DNA of 64,000 nt. Source: Methanobacteriota archaeon. Lineage in GTDB: Archaea; Thermoplasmatota; Thermoplasmata; Thermoplasmatales; ARK-15. This document shows, one piece after another, positions 54,090-63,752 of the stretch (position 1 is its first letter; each line of letters begins with the position of its first letter). The DNA lies in the NCBI GenBank assembly GCA_009758405.1, contig WSBC01000004.1, positions 1 through 64,000 on the forward strand, read 5' to 3'. The notes beneath the pieces were generated by a model. That model did no database searches. It was not told the DNA's origin and saw only the letters and a list, made by a program, of their open reading frames with translations. The position numbers and the translations under genes are program-made.

Positions 54090-54995
54090 ATGAAGGGTGA
54101 TCTTAAGGTATGGTGGGATGGTAAATTTATTGAATACAAGGATGCAAAGGTACCTATTCTAACACATTCATTGCAATATGGTTCAGGTATTTTCGAGGGA
54201 ATCAGGGCATATAAAAATGAAAAAGGTTCGGCAGTATTCAGGCTAAGGGATCATATTAAAAGATTTTTCAATACAGCAAAGATATACAGAATTGATTTAA
54301 AATATTCAATGGATGAAATATCTCAGGCCATATTAGAACTTTTAAGGATCAATAAGCTTGATGAATGTTATATTAGGCCATTTGCATTTTACAGGGATGA
54401 TAGCATTGGTCTTTCTCCCTTTGGAAAAGAAACAAGCATCTACATAGCTGCTGTTCCATTCGATAAATATCTTTCCAAATCAAGTGGTATAAGATGTAAA
54501 ACATCCACTTGGAGGAGGATTAATTCTAAGATTCTCCCAGTGCAGGCAAAGGCAAGTGGCAATTACCTTAATTCTTTAATAGCAAATCTTGAGGCCAGGT
54601 CATTGGGCTTTGATGAGGCGATAATGCTGGGTGAAAATGGATATGTGGCCGAGGGACCTGGTGAAAACATATTTATTGTTAAAGATGGTGCTTTGATAAC
54701 ACCTCCCGATGAATCAGACATACTTTTAGGTATAACGAGGGATAGTATAATAAAGATAGCAGGGCATTTGGGCATAAAAACATTGGAGAGGAATATACAC
54801 AGAGAGGAGATATATGTTGCTGATGAGGCATTTTTTGCAGGCACTGCAGCAGAAATTACACCTATTTCAAGCGTTGATGGCATTACGATAGGAGATGGTA
54901 ATATAGGAAAAATTACATCAACCCTTATAAATGAGTACATGAACGTTGTGCACGGAAGGAATGAGTATTTCAGAGATTGGCTTACACAGGTTTAA
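54090..54995 (+). CDS. ilvE: Branched-chain amino acid aminotransferase
   Basis: This 301-residue class IV PLP enzyme has VPILTHSLQYGSGIFEGIRAY near 25, YIRPFAF, the PLP lysine in QAKASGNYLNSLIANLEA near 152, EGPGENIFIVKDGAL and FFAGTAAEITPI. It catalyses the last step of Val/Leu/Ile synthesis or the first of their breakdown. A TTTTTTAAT element near 54060 would fit a leaderless start. The 3' end overlaps the MBL hydrolase gene by 14 nt. Confidence 0.94.
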   Translation: MKGDLKVWWDGKFIEYKDAKVPILTHSLQYGSGIFEGIRAYKNEKGSAVFRLRDHIKRFFNTAKIYRIDLKYSMDEISQAILELLRINKLDECYIRPFAFYRDDSIGLSPFGKETSIYIAAVPFDKYLSKSSGIRCKTSTWRRINSKILPVQAKASGNYLNSLIANLEARSLGFDEAIMLGENGYVAEGPGENIFIVKDGALITPPDESDILLGITRDSIIKIAGHLGIKTLERNIHREEIYVADEAFFAGTAAEITPISSVDGITIGDGNIGKITSTLINEYMNVVHGRNEYFRDWLTQV

Positions 54996-55854
54996 GTCCA
55001 TTTTTAAACCCTTGTAATACTATATCAAATATTTTTTCTCTAATATCCCCGGAGAATAGTGAAAAATCATTTATATATTTGTCTTTTATTTTATTGCACA
55101 TATTCATTTCAACCATTTCTTTCCATTCATCTAGTGTTTTCAAACCCTTTTCAAGTATGATTGATGAATCTTTATCAGAGACTGCACCAAAATGTGAGAA
55201 ACCTATTATCCTAGGGGAAATCTCCATTAATTTTAAAAATGATTTTCTGTATTCATTATATTTAAAACTGGGAGGGAATGAATTGGGTATTAGTTGTCCG
55301 GAGGAGGGTGAAAAAAGTCCTGCACCGTCCCCCGTAAAAATAAATCCACTATGCTTCTCAAGAAACATGAAATGGTCTGATGTATGCCCTGGCATATGTA
55401 TTGCAACAACCTCCGCATTTTTTCCAACCCTGAATGTTTCACCGTCATTTATTGTCACCAATTTTTCCCTATCTACCTTTTCTATTTCCTCCGAAAAATC
55501 ACCATACATATCCCTTGTTGCCCTATTGATCTTCTCAGGGTTTATAAGATTTTCAATTGTAATTCCATGTGCATATATTTTTGCACCAGGTATTTTTTTA
55601 ACAAGGTATGATGCACCTCCTGAATGATCATTATGCCTGTGGCTGACGAATATATATTTAACATTATCAATCTTAATTCTATTTTCATCTAGAAAATTTA
55701 TCAAATTTTGGCCAGAGGAATATCCTCCAGGATCAAATATTCCAATATTATCACCAATTAAAATATACGAGGATGTTGTTTTATTATTCCTCCAGCCATT
55801 AACATCAACAAGAATGATATTTTCTAATATATTTCCTGTTTCTTGAAATATCAT
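54982..55854 (-). CDS. Metallo-beta-lactamase-fold hydrolase
   Basis: This 290-residue MBL-fold protein has the metal motif FVSHRHNDHSGGA near residue 70, IHMPGHTSDHFMF near 153, FTGDGAG near 172 and a terminal His in GFSHFGAV. A C-terminal helical extension of about 70 residues follows. The glyoxalase-II/RNase Z-type fold does not fix the substrate. Its ATG overlaps the stop of the FAD oxidoreductase, so the two proteins are coupled. Confidence 0.88.
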   Translation of the reverse strand: MIFQETGNILENIILVDVNGWRNNKTTSSYILIGDNIGIFDPGGYSSGQNLINFLDENRIKIDNVKYIFVSHRHNDHSGGASYLVKKIPGAKIYAHGITIENLINPEKINRATRDMYGDFSEEIEKVDREKLVTINDGETFRVGKNAEVVAIHMPGHTSDHFMFLEKHSGFIFTGDGAGLFSPSSGQLIPNSFPPSFKYNEYRKSFLKLMEISPRIIGFSHFGAVSDKDSSIILEKGLKTLDEWKEMVEMNMCNKIKDKYINDFSLFSGDIREKIFDIVLQGFKNGLKPV

Positions 55855-57116
55855 ATAACAAGCTCCTCCCTCTCCACCCTCCTGTTTTTAATTCCCAGTG
55901 CCTCAACAGGAACCTCAGTACCATTGTAAAGCCTAGCTTTTTCCTTCCCAGACGCAAGTGCTGCAACAATTCTTCCTGCAGAATCGCCCTTCATTATACC
56001 GCTGCCACTGCTTCCTGTTGCAATTATTAAATTCATCTCCCTGAATATATAGTATGTGCCATCAATTGTATTCTCAGAATAATATCCAGCCCATGCACCT
56101 GTTACCCTTGATTCATTGAAAACAGGTATATACTCCCTTAAAACCATTAAATTATTTTTATAATAAAATTCCATCTCTGGCTGTGGATCATCCTCAAGAG
56201 TAAAATCCCTACCTATCTCGTCATTGTATGAGATCCAGAATGATCCTGAGCCTGGCTCTGGCCTCATTACAATCCTTGGCCCTGGAAGTATCGTAAAAGG
56301 AAATATACCATCTCTTCCTCTGTAATCCATATTCACCATTCTCTTTATACCATCACCGCTTACCTGGAATACCTGTCTCTTCTTTGGCCTAATATGGCTG
56401 TCTATTCCTATTGGGTCAAGAAGGCTATTTACCCAGACATCTGTTGCAAGTATATATTGATCGGCATACATTTTTCCATTCTTTGTCTCTATAGATCCTA
56501 TTTTCTTCTCCTGCCATATGAATGGCTCACCAGGATAATCCAGCCTTTTAACAGGCTCAAGATTTAATTTTTCTACATTGGTACTATAGAAGAATTCAAC
56601 ACCCATTTTCTCTAGTTCACCTGCATAGAATGAAGCTATGTTCTGGGGCTCTAGAATACCGCAATTCTTACCGAAAAGGGCACCGCCTATCTCCTTCAGG
56701 TTCATTATCTCCATTGCCTCCCTTGACGGCCTAACAACTATACCTAAATTACTTATTTCATCCCTGGAAAGTATTTCTGTCTTACTTCTTTTCCTCACTT
56801 TATCTATCTTCTCTGAATTTAACTCCTCCTCATCCATAAGGAACATGTAACCATTGAAACGCATACCTAGATCGAAACCAAGATCCTCTTGAACATGCCT
56901 ATAAAAGGCTATGGATGAGGAACTCAATTTATAATTCATCTCTGATGTAAATATATCCCTAAATGCTGCATCACTCTTTCCTGTGTTTCCCTGGGCAAAT
57001 GTGGGCATCCTTTCTACTATCGCAATCTTGAGATCTTTATTTTCCTCCTTTAAATGGTAGGCTGATGATAAACCTGTGATCCCAGCACCGATGACAATAA
57101 TATCGTAACTTTCCAT
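55851..57116 (-). CDS. FAD-dependent oxidoreductase (DAO/glycine oxidase-like)
   Basis: This 421-residue D-amino-acid-oxidase-fold protein has the dinucleotide-binding motif IVIGAGITGLSSAYHLKEEN at the N-terminus, TGKSDAAFRDIF, a central catalytic domain, and the C-terminal IIATGSSGSGIMKGDSAGRIVA FAD segment. It resembles the sarcosine oxidase beta and dimethylglycine-oxidase class. The amine substrate is unknown. It lies 37 nt after the STAND ATPase gene and overlaps the MBL gene by ATGA. Confidence 0.88.
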   Translation of the reverse strand: MESYDIIVIGAGITGLSSAYHLKEENKDLKIAIVERMPTFAQGNTGKSDAAFRDIFTSEMNYKLSSSSIAFYRHVQEDLGFDLGMRFNGYMFLMDEEELNSEKIDKVRKRSKTEILSRDEISNLGIVVRPSREAMEIMNLKEIGGALFGKNCGILEPQNIASFYAGELEKMGVEFFYSTNVEKLNLEPVKRLDYPGEPFIWQEKKIGSIETKNGKMYADQYILATDVWVNSLLDPIGIDSHIRPKKRQVFQVSGDGIKRMVNMDYRGRDGIFPFTILPGPRIVMRPEPGSGSFWISYNDEIGRDFTLEDDPQPEMEFYYKNNLMVLREYIPVFNESRVTGAWAGYYSENTIDGTYYIFREMNLIIATGSSGSGIMKGDSAGRIVAALASGKEKARLYNGTEVPVEALGIKNRRVEREELVI

Positions 57117-57153
57117 GCAAAGGGTAATCTCAAGAAATTATTTAAGTTTAGGG

Positions 57154-59712
57154 CTATGGTGACTTTATAAATTTGATGTAATCAAATCCTATATTTTTTG
57201 AAATTTCCTTAATTTTTTCAAGTATGTTAGCATCATAGGAAACATTGTAATATATTAGATAGGTTTTCAATAACAAAAACATTAATTTATTATCAACCAT
57301 AAATTTCTCTTCATTTTCAAGCTCAGGATTAAAATTTTTAAGATATTTGTATGTGGGTGCAAGTGAATGAAGATAAAGTATGTCCATATTAATAGAATCA
57401 CACTTCTTCTTTAATTTTTCATAGGATTCAATAAATTTCAATTTATTACCATTCAATAGATGAACGAAGGGAAGGTTTCCTTCAAAGATTATAGTATCAA
57501 TGAATGTAAATTTCCCTTCTCCTCTCCTCAATGCATTTTCCAAAAGTTCTGATGAATCCTTAAATTTACCACTGTAAAGTAATATCAATGAATTATAGAG
57601 ATCTACAGTAATACCCATCACGCTTTCTGGATCATATGGATTTGCAGCCTGCTCCTGTTCTATTCCCTTTATTGCAAGTATTTCCCTCTTTTTCAATTCA
57701 TAGATTGACTCAAAATATTTTGCTCCCGTAACATTTGATATTTTTATTGCCTCTTCCACTTTTTTAATTGCCTCATTAAAGTTACCCTTAAGTAGATATA
57801 TATCTGAAAGATAAGAATATATAGAATGCCTGATCTCCTGCTCACCGGAGATTTCAGATAGCTCAAAACCTATTTTAATCTCTTTTTCCGCCTCTTTTAC
57901 TTTTCCGCTCCAGAAATAAAGTTGGCTCAAATTGAGCCTAATTGCTATGGAGAGATAGGCATTACCGCTCATATCCGCATAAAAAAGTGATTTTTGATAA
58001 TCATCAAGGGCCCTTTTTACATCCCTGTTGATATCAATGAGTGAAATATTATTATATATTCTTGCCAGGCCCTCGTAATCATTAATTTTTTCATAAAACT
58101 GATAACTCTGAAGGTAATTTTCATAGGCCTCATCAAGCCTCCCGATATAATAATTTAAATTTCCAAGCTCCTTATGTACTATTGCAAGAAATGAATTATC
58201 CCTAATTTTCCAGGCGATTTCAAGGGCTTTTTTCAGATTATCTTCTGCATTAGATATATTTGCCCTTCTTAATTCTATTCCACCCCTTATAAGATTATAA
58301 TAAAAGGATTTCTCTAAATCAACATTTTCATTAATGGATGCTAATATATTTTCTGCTCCTTCATAATCACCCATATTGTATCTTATATATGCCTCCTTGA
58401 TCAATATATCAATGTTTTCAAGTTTTTTATTTTTTGCAATTTCAACATACCTTAATGCCTCTTTGTACAAACCAAGTTTAATGAGTATGTCTATCATTAA
58501 GGAAAGAGGTACTATGTCTGGATTACTTTCTATTTCCATATATTTTTTAATTATTTCATACGAATACCTGTAATTACCCTCTTTAAATTTCCTTTCTGCC
58601 GCTTCAAGTAGGTATTTCTTTGCCCTTTCATATTCACCAGAAAAATAGAAATGGTTTCCTATAATCTCAGGGCAATCGCAGGACTTTTCAAGGAACTCAC
58701 CTATCTTTTTGTGTAAATACCTTCTCTTTATGTTTGACATGCTTTGATAGAGAATTTCCCTGTATTCCTGCCTTGCAAAGGAATAAACATTTTCGCTCCT
58801 TTCCTCTATTATTTTTTTATCAACAAGTGAATTTACAAGCTCAATAAGTTCATCGTTTTTCATATTTCTCAATTTTGCAATATGGAAAATGTCAAAATCT
58901 TTACCATAAACTGATGCGTATAATAAGAAATCCTTTTCATTCTCATTTAGGCTATTCATTATATCCAATGCGGCATATTTATGTGACTTTACTTCAGGAA
59001 TATCCTCAAAGGTACCTACCCAATAATTGTCTCCATCGATCAGTCTTTTTGACTTCAACTCGAAAATTATTTCCTTCATCTTTCCTGGGTTTCCCTGTGT
59101 AGCATTGTAGATCTTATCGGTTAAATATTTAGGTAGAGTATAACCCATTTCCTTAATTATATCATTTATATTCTCTCTAGAAAGACCCTCGATTTTTATC
59201 TTGATGATACTTTCCTGAGGTAATTCGTTAGTCTTAATTAAAAATTCATTAAAGTTTCTATTTACAAAATTCTCATCGTAAGATATTATTATCATTACCT
59301 TAGAATCAATGATTGCTCTAATGAGAAAGAGTATTCTATAAAGTATTTCTCTATTATATTTTTCAACATCATCAAATATCATTAGAATGTTCTTAAAGGA
59401 TGACATTACCGTTACTATTGATATTAATATGTTTAAGGGGTCTGAACTCTTCTTTGATATTGCCTCAACAATTCCTAGCCTCAGAGAAGGGACCTCCTTT
59501 TTTATTCTTTCCAGTATAGAATAAAAAAATTCATCAACGGATGCTTCAAAATATTTTATATAGAAACAAAAAAATTCCTTAGAGATTTCATTACAAATAT
59601 CGTTCAATAATGTAGTTTTTCCGATTCCTTCTTCACCAGAAAGTAAAATAAGTTTTCCATTTTTCATTCCCCTGAACTCTTCAATAATCCTATTCTTTTC
59701 AACTCTTTCCAT
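57154..59712 (-). CDS. STAND-type AAA ATPase with TPR repeats
   Basis: The 852-residue protein has an N-terminal P-loop NTPase (Walker A SGEEGIGKTTLL near 26, Walker B ILMIFDDVEKYN near 112, a sensor-like MIIISYDEN), then a winged-helix-like region to about 340. From about 350 to 780 there are many TPR-like helical pairs (RAKKYLLEAAERKFKEGNYRYS, YKEALRYVEIAKNK, GRLDEAYENYLQSYQFYEKINDYEG). No C-terminal DNA-binding domain is seen, unlike MalT. STAND proteins are ligand-sensing switches. A TATA-like ATAAAAAA block upstream gives it its own promoter. Confidence 0.82.
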   Translation of the reverse strand: MERVEKNRIIEEFRGMKNGKLILLSGEEGIGKTTLLNDICNEISKEFFCFYIKYFEASVDEFFYSILERIKKEVPSLRLGIVEAISKKSSDPLNILISIVTVMSSFKNILMIFDDVEKYNREILYRILFLIRAIIDSKVMIIISYDENFVNRNFNEFLIKTNELPQESIIKIKIEGLSRENINDIIKEMGYTLPKYLTDKIYNATQGNPGKMKEIIFELKSKRLIDGDNYWVGTFEDIPEVKSHKYAALDIMNSLNENEKDFLLYASVYGKDFDIFHIAKLRNMKNDELIELVNSLVDKKIIEERSENVYSFARQEYREILYQSMSNIKRRYLHKKIGEFLEKSCDCPEIIGNHFYFSGEYERAKKYLLEAAERKFKEGNYRYSYEIIKKYMEIESNPDIVPLSLMIDILIKLGLYKEALRYVEIAKNKKLENIDILIKEAYIRYNMGDYEGAENILASINENVDLEKSFYYNLIRGGIELRRANISNAEDNLKKALEIAWKIRDNSFLAIVHKELGNLNYYIGRLDEAYENYLQSYQFYEKINDYEGLARIYNNISLIDINRDVKRALDDYQKSLFYADMSGNAYLSIAIRLNLSQLYFWSGKVKEAEKEIKIGFELSEISGEQEIRHSIYSYLSDIYLLKGNFNEAIKKVEEAIKISNVTGAKYFESIYELKKREILAIKGIEQEQAANPYDPESVMGITVDLYNSLILLYSGKFKDSSELLENALRRGEGKFTFIDTIIFEGNLPFVHLLNGNKLKFIESYEKLKKKCDSINMDILYLHSLAPTYKYLKNFNPELENEEKFMVDNKLMFLLLKTYLIYYNVSYDANILEKIKEISKNIGFDYIKFIKSP

Positions 59713-59730
59713 CTAAATTATAGAATGATA

Positions 59731-59745
59731 ATTGTTATAAAAAAT
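59731..59745 (-). promoter_or_regulatory. TATA box of the STAND ATPase gene
   Basis: On the minus strand TTTTTTATAACA lies about 20-32 nt before the ATG at 59712, in the 44-nt gap after aconitase. A separate, probably leaderless transcript is likely. Confidence 0.4.
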
Positions 59746-59756
59746 TGTCGAATAAA

Positions 59757-62411
59757 TTATTTTCTATCCTCAAGTATTTTTTTGATTGTATATATGAGGA
59801 TTCCTCCATTTTTTACATATTCTATCTCGGCCTGTGTATCTAATCTCAGAATACCTTCAACCTCTATACCTGAACTAAAAACCACCCTTACCTTTTTACC
59901 TGGGTATGGTTCTTTAAGGCCCAAAATGTTTACAAGTTCATCCCCCTTAAGTTCAGGTAATTTTTCCACCTGAATAGGTATTACCCCCATGTCAACTAGG
60001 TTACTCCTGTGTATCCTTTCAAATCCCTCTGCAATAACTGCCTTTATGCCCAAAAGGGCTGTTGCCTTTGCCGCCCAGTCCCTACTACTACCCTGGCCAT
60101 ACCTTTTCCCTGCAAATATCACCAGAGGTATTCCCCTTGACCTGTATTCATTTGATGCATCGTATATACTCATCATTTTTCCATCAGGATAAACTACTGT
60201 ATATCCTCCCTGAATTTCTACCATTTTATTCCTTATCTTCGGGTTTGCAAAACCACCTCTTACCATTACCTCGTGGTTTCCCCTCCTAGAGCCATAGGTA
60301 TTGAAATCATCCGGACTTACCCCGTTCTGCAATAAATAAAGAGCTGCTGGTGGTATATTCTTCCAAGTTTCTTTTTTGTTTATGTCAAAATCTTTTAATA
60401 TGGACTTATCCGGGAGTATAACACCCGCAGGTGAAATATGGTCAGTGGTAATGTTGTCTCCAAATATTGCAAGTATTCTGGCATTAAATATATCATTTAT
60501 ACCAGGTGGTGTAAGATCCTTGAACCAAGGCGGCTCTTTAATGTAAGTTGAAGAGGGATCAAAGGTATAAGTTTCGCCCAAAGGTACCTGGAGGTTTTTC
60601 CACATCTCATTTCCTTCAAACACCCTTGAATACCTTTCCTTGTACATCTCCGGACCTATATTATCCCTTATAATTCCAAAGATTTCATCACTTGTAGGCC
60701 AGATATCCTTAAGGAATATTTCTTTTCCATTAGGATCTAGCCCTATTGGTTCTTTATAGAAATCAATGTCGATCCTACCTGCCAGTGCATATGCAAGAAC
60801 AAGCATAGGAGATCCTATGAAAGCACCCTTAACATATGGGTTTATTCTACCCTCAAAATTCCTGTTTCCACTCAAAACAGCAGCAGTAAAATAGTCATTT
60901 TCCTTTATTGCATTCTCCACCTCTGGAATTAGGGGTCCGCTGTTACCAATACAGGTGGTGCATCCAAACCCAACGATATGGAAACCCAGCGCCTCTAAGT
61001 ATGGGAGTAACCCTGCCCTCTCAAGGTAATCTCTCACAACAACAGAACCGGGGGCAAGGCTAGTCTTTACAAATGGCTTTACCCTTAGACCCAGTTCCAC
61101 AGCCTTTTTTGCAATCAAACCTGCACCAACTAGCAAATATGGATTTGATGTATTGGTACAGCTCGTAATTGCCGCTATTACCACACTGTAATTGCCAAAT
61201 AGTGCCTTTTCTCCCTTTATGTCTATCACCCTAGACTCCCTATTTTCCATATTTAGTTCCTTCACAATGTCCCTTATTTTTTGACTTGCCTCCTTTAAAC
61301 CAATCCTCTCATCAGGATTTTTTGGCCCTGCTATAGATGGTTCAGCACTTGAAAGATCATATTCAACAATATCATCATACCTAATACCATCTTCATTGGA
61401 ATAGAATAGCCCCTGTTCCTTCAGGTATTTTTCCACCCTCCTTATTGTATCCTTGCTCCTTCCAGTTAATTCAAGAAACTCAATTGTTTTTTCATCAACA
61501 GGGAAAAATCCTATGGTAGCCCCGTACTCTGGTGCCATGTTTGCAATTGTAGTTCTATCCTGTGCAGTCAAATATTTCAGTCCCGGTCCAAAAAATTCAA
61601 CAAACTTACCCACAACATTCTTCTTTCTTAATAACTGGGTGATTGAAAGCACTATATCGGTAGCAGTCACGCCCTCTTGGGGTCTTCCGATTAGCTTTAC
61701 ACCTACTACCTCAGGAACCTCAATGTACATTGGTTCCCCTACCATTGCTGCCTCTGCCTCTAAACCACCAACCCCCCATCCCACCACACCAATACCATTG
61801 ACCATTGTGGTATGTGAATCTGTGCCAACGATCGTTTCTGGGAATAATAAATTATTCCTTTCGAAAACTACACTTGTGAGATATTCTGTATTTACCTGAT
61901 GTATAATTCCATTCCCAGGTGGTACTACCCTAAAGTTTGTAAAATTATTTTGAGCCCATTTAAGGAGCCTGTACCTCTCCTCATTTCTTTTAAATTCAAG
62001 CTCCATATTTTCCCTTAGGGAATAAACAGTTCCAAACCTGTCCACCTGGACTGAATGATCAATAACAAGATCCACAGGAACTACAGGATTTATTCTTTTT
62101 CCATCATAACCCATCCTTATTACAGCATTTCTCATTGCCACAAGATCAAGAACAACAGGGATTCCTGTATAATCCTGGAGTACTATTCTTTCTGGGAAAA
62201 ATGGAATTTCAACCTTTTTCCTTTCAACTATTGCCCTAATATGTTCCTCCTTTACAACTTTATTATCGAGCCTTCTTAGTAGATTCTCCAATAAGATTCT
62301 CAGTGAAATTGGTAATGTTTTTATTTCATATCCATTCTCCTCTAAAGATTTTAAGCTAATTATTTCAAAATTTTTCTTACCAATTTTCATTGTTCTTCTA
62401 AATTCAGGCAT
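59757..62411 (-). CDS. acnA: Aconitate hydratase (AcnA type)
   Basis: This 884-residue aconitase of the citric acid cycle interconverts citrate and isocitrate. The 4Fe-4S ligands are visible as the Cys in [11 protein letters not shown] near 417 and the pair in [14 protein letters not shown] near 483. Other parts are [24 protein letters not shown], the swivel domain with [27 protein letters not shown] and [13 protein letters not shown]. Length and motifs are typical of AcnA/IRP-type enzymes. It is divergent from gar1-tfb. Confidence 0.96.
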   Translation of the reverse strand: [884 protein letters not shown]

Positions 62412-62488
62412 AAAAACACCCAGAAAGTGAAATATAGAAAAAGATAAAAACCTTTTGAAAAAAGGAAAAAAATAATACTTTTTCGAAA

Positions 62489-62499
62489 TATTTAAATAT
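62489..62499 (+). promoter_or_regulatory. BRE/TATA promoter of gar1-tfb
   Basis: A purine-rich CGAAA directly precedes TATTTAAATAT (62489-62499), which ends 20 nt before the GTG start of gar1. The geometry predicts a leaderless transcript that begins at or next to the GTG. Confidence 0.5.
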
Positions 62500-62519
62500 A
62501 AGTTAATATTACTTTAGAT

Positions 62520-62786
62520 GTGTCAGATAACTTAAAAAAATTAGGGAACATCATAAACATAAGAAAAGACATCTTAATTGCAAGGTCAATCAAACCTCCA
62601 AGGATAGGTGAAGAGGTTTTTGATTTCAGGGGTATGCCCGTTGGACAGGTAATTAGCATTTTTGGACCTGTGAAATCACCCTATTTCAGGGTGAAGCTTA
62701 AAAAAGATGCAAAACCAAAAGGATATATATTTGGAGGTGAAAAAAATGGCGGAGGAAAAGAAAAAGGAAAGAAAAGCGTGGATTGA
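62520..62786 (+). CDS. gar1: Gar1, H/ACA RNP protein
   Basis: This 88-residue Gar1-like protein of the H/ACA pseudouridylation complex (with Cbf5, Nop10 and L7Ae) has the beta-barrel core [32 protein letters not shown] and a Lys/Gly tail. The start is GTG at 62520, since the ATG two bases earlier is out of frame and stops at once. The gene overlaps tfb by 41 nt, and a gar1-tfb pairing is common in archaea. Confidence 0.92.
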   Translation: MSDNLKKLGNIINIRKDILIARSIKPPRIGEEVFDFRGMPVGQVISIFGPVKSPYFRVKLKKDAKPKGYIFGGEKNGGGKEKGKKSVD

Positions 62787-63693
62787 TGAAATAGAGAAAT
62801 GCCCTGAATGCGGTTCAACTCATCTAGTTAGGGATTATGATAGGGGCGAGCTGATTTGTCAGGATTGTGGTCTTGTAATTGATGAAAGTTATATTGATCA
62901 GGGACCTGACTGGAGGGCCTTTGATGCTGAACAGAAGGAGGAAAGGGCAAGAACAGGGGCCCCAATGACATACACAATTCACGATAAGGGCCTTAGCACT
63001 GAAATCTCATGGAAAAATAAGGACTCCTACGGTAAAAATATACCAACTAGAAACAGGGCACAATTATATAGATTGAGAAAGTGGCAAAGGAGGATCAAGG
63101 TTTCAAATGCTGCAGAAAGAAACCTTTCCCAGGCCCTTCAGGAAATGGAAAGGATGGCCTCAAATCTAAACATACCGAAGGATGTAAGAGAGACAGCCGC
63201 AGTAATTTACAGGAAAGCGGTTAAAGAAAATATGATAAGGGGAAGAAGCATAGAGGGTGTAGTGGCAGCAAGCATATATGCGGCCTGCAGGATGTTGAAC
63301 ATACCTAGAACCTTAGAAGAGATAGCATCCGTAACAAGGATTAAAAAGAAGGACATAGGGAGAACATACAGGATTATGAGCAGAACCTTAAAGCTTAACC
63401 TATTCCCTTCAAGGCCTGAGGATTATCTGGACAGATTTTGTGCAAAGCTCAACCTTTCTGGTGAAGTAAAGAAAAAGGCACTGGAGATACTTAAAGAGGC
63501 AGAGGAAAGGGATCTCACATCTGGGAGAGGACCTACGGGTGTAGCTGCAGCAGCAATTTACATAGCTGCAGTAATGAATGGTGAAAGAAGGACGCAGAGA
63601 GAGGTGGCAGATGTTTCAGGGGTAACAGAAGTTACAATAAGAAACAGATATAAGGAGATAACTGAGAAGTTAGGCCTCAAGATAGAATTATAA
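62746..63693 (+). CDS. tfb: Transcription initiation factor TFB
   Basis: TFB binds TBP, the BRE and RNA polymerase. The 315 residues from the ATG at 62746 (with GGAGGTG six bases upstream, inside gar1) include the zinc ribbon ECPECG-CQDCG near 20-45 (first Cys C19 region), the B-reader [19 protein letters not shown], the linker, and two cyclin repeats (about 120-210 and 215-315, [25 protein letters not shown] and [25 protein letters not shown]). The longer ORF from 62707 is less likely. Confidence 0.96.
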   Translation: MAEEKKKERKAWIDEIEKCPECGSTHLVRDYDRGELICQDCGLVIDESYIDQGPDWRAFDAEQKEERARTGAPMTYTIHDKGLSTEISWKNKDSYGKNIPTRNRAQLYRLRKWQRRIKVSNAAERNLSQALQEMERMASNLNIPKDVRETAAVIYRKAVKENMIRGRSIEGVVAASIYAACRMLNIPRTLEEIASVTRIKKKDIGRTYRIMSRTLKLNLFPSRPEDYLDRFCAKLNLSGEVKKKALEILKEAEERDLTSGRGPTGVAAAAIYIAAVMNGERRTQREVADVSGVTEVTIRNRYKEITEKLGLKIEL

Positions 63694-63725
63694 AAATATT
63701 CTTATTTTTTATTAAATAACTTTTT
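63694..63725 (+). terminator. T-rich sequence after tfb
   Basis: TATTCTTATTTTTTATT directly after the tfb stop, followed by a second TTTTT, is compatible with an archaeal U-tract terminator. No hairpin is visible. Confidence 0.3.
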
Positions 63726-63752
63726 ATAAACATTTGGATTTAAGATGACAAA

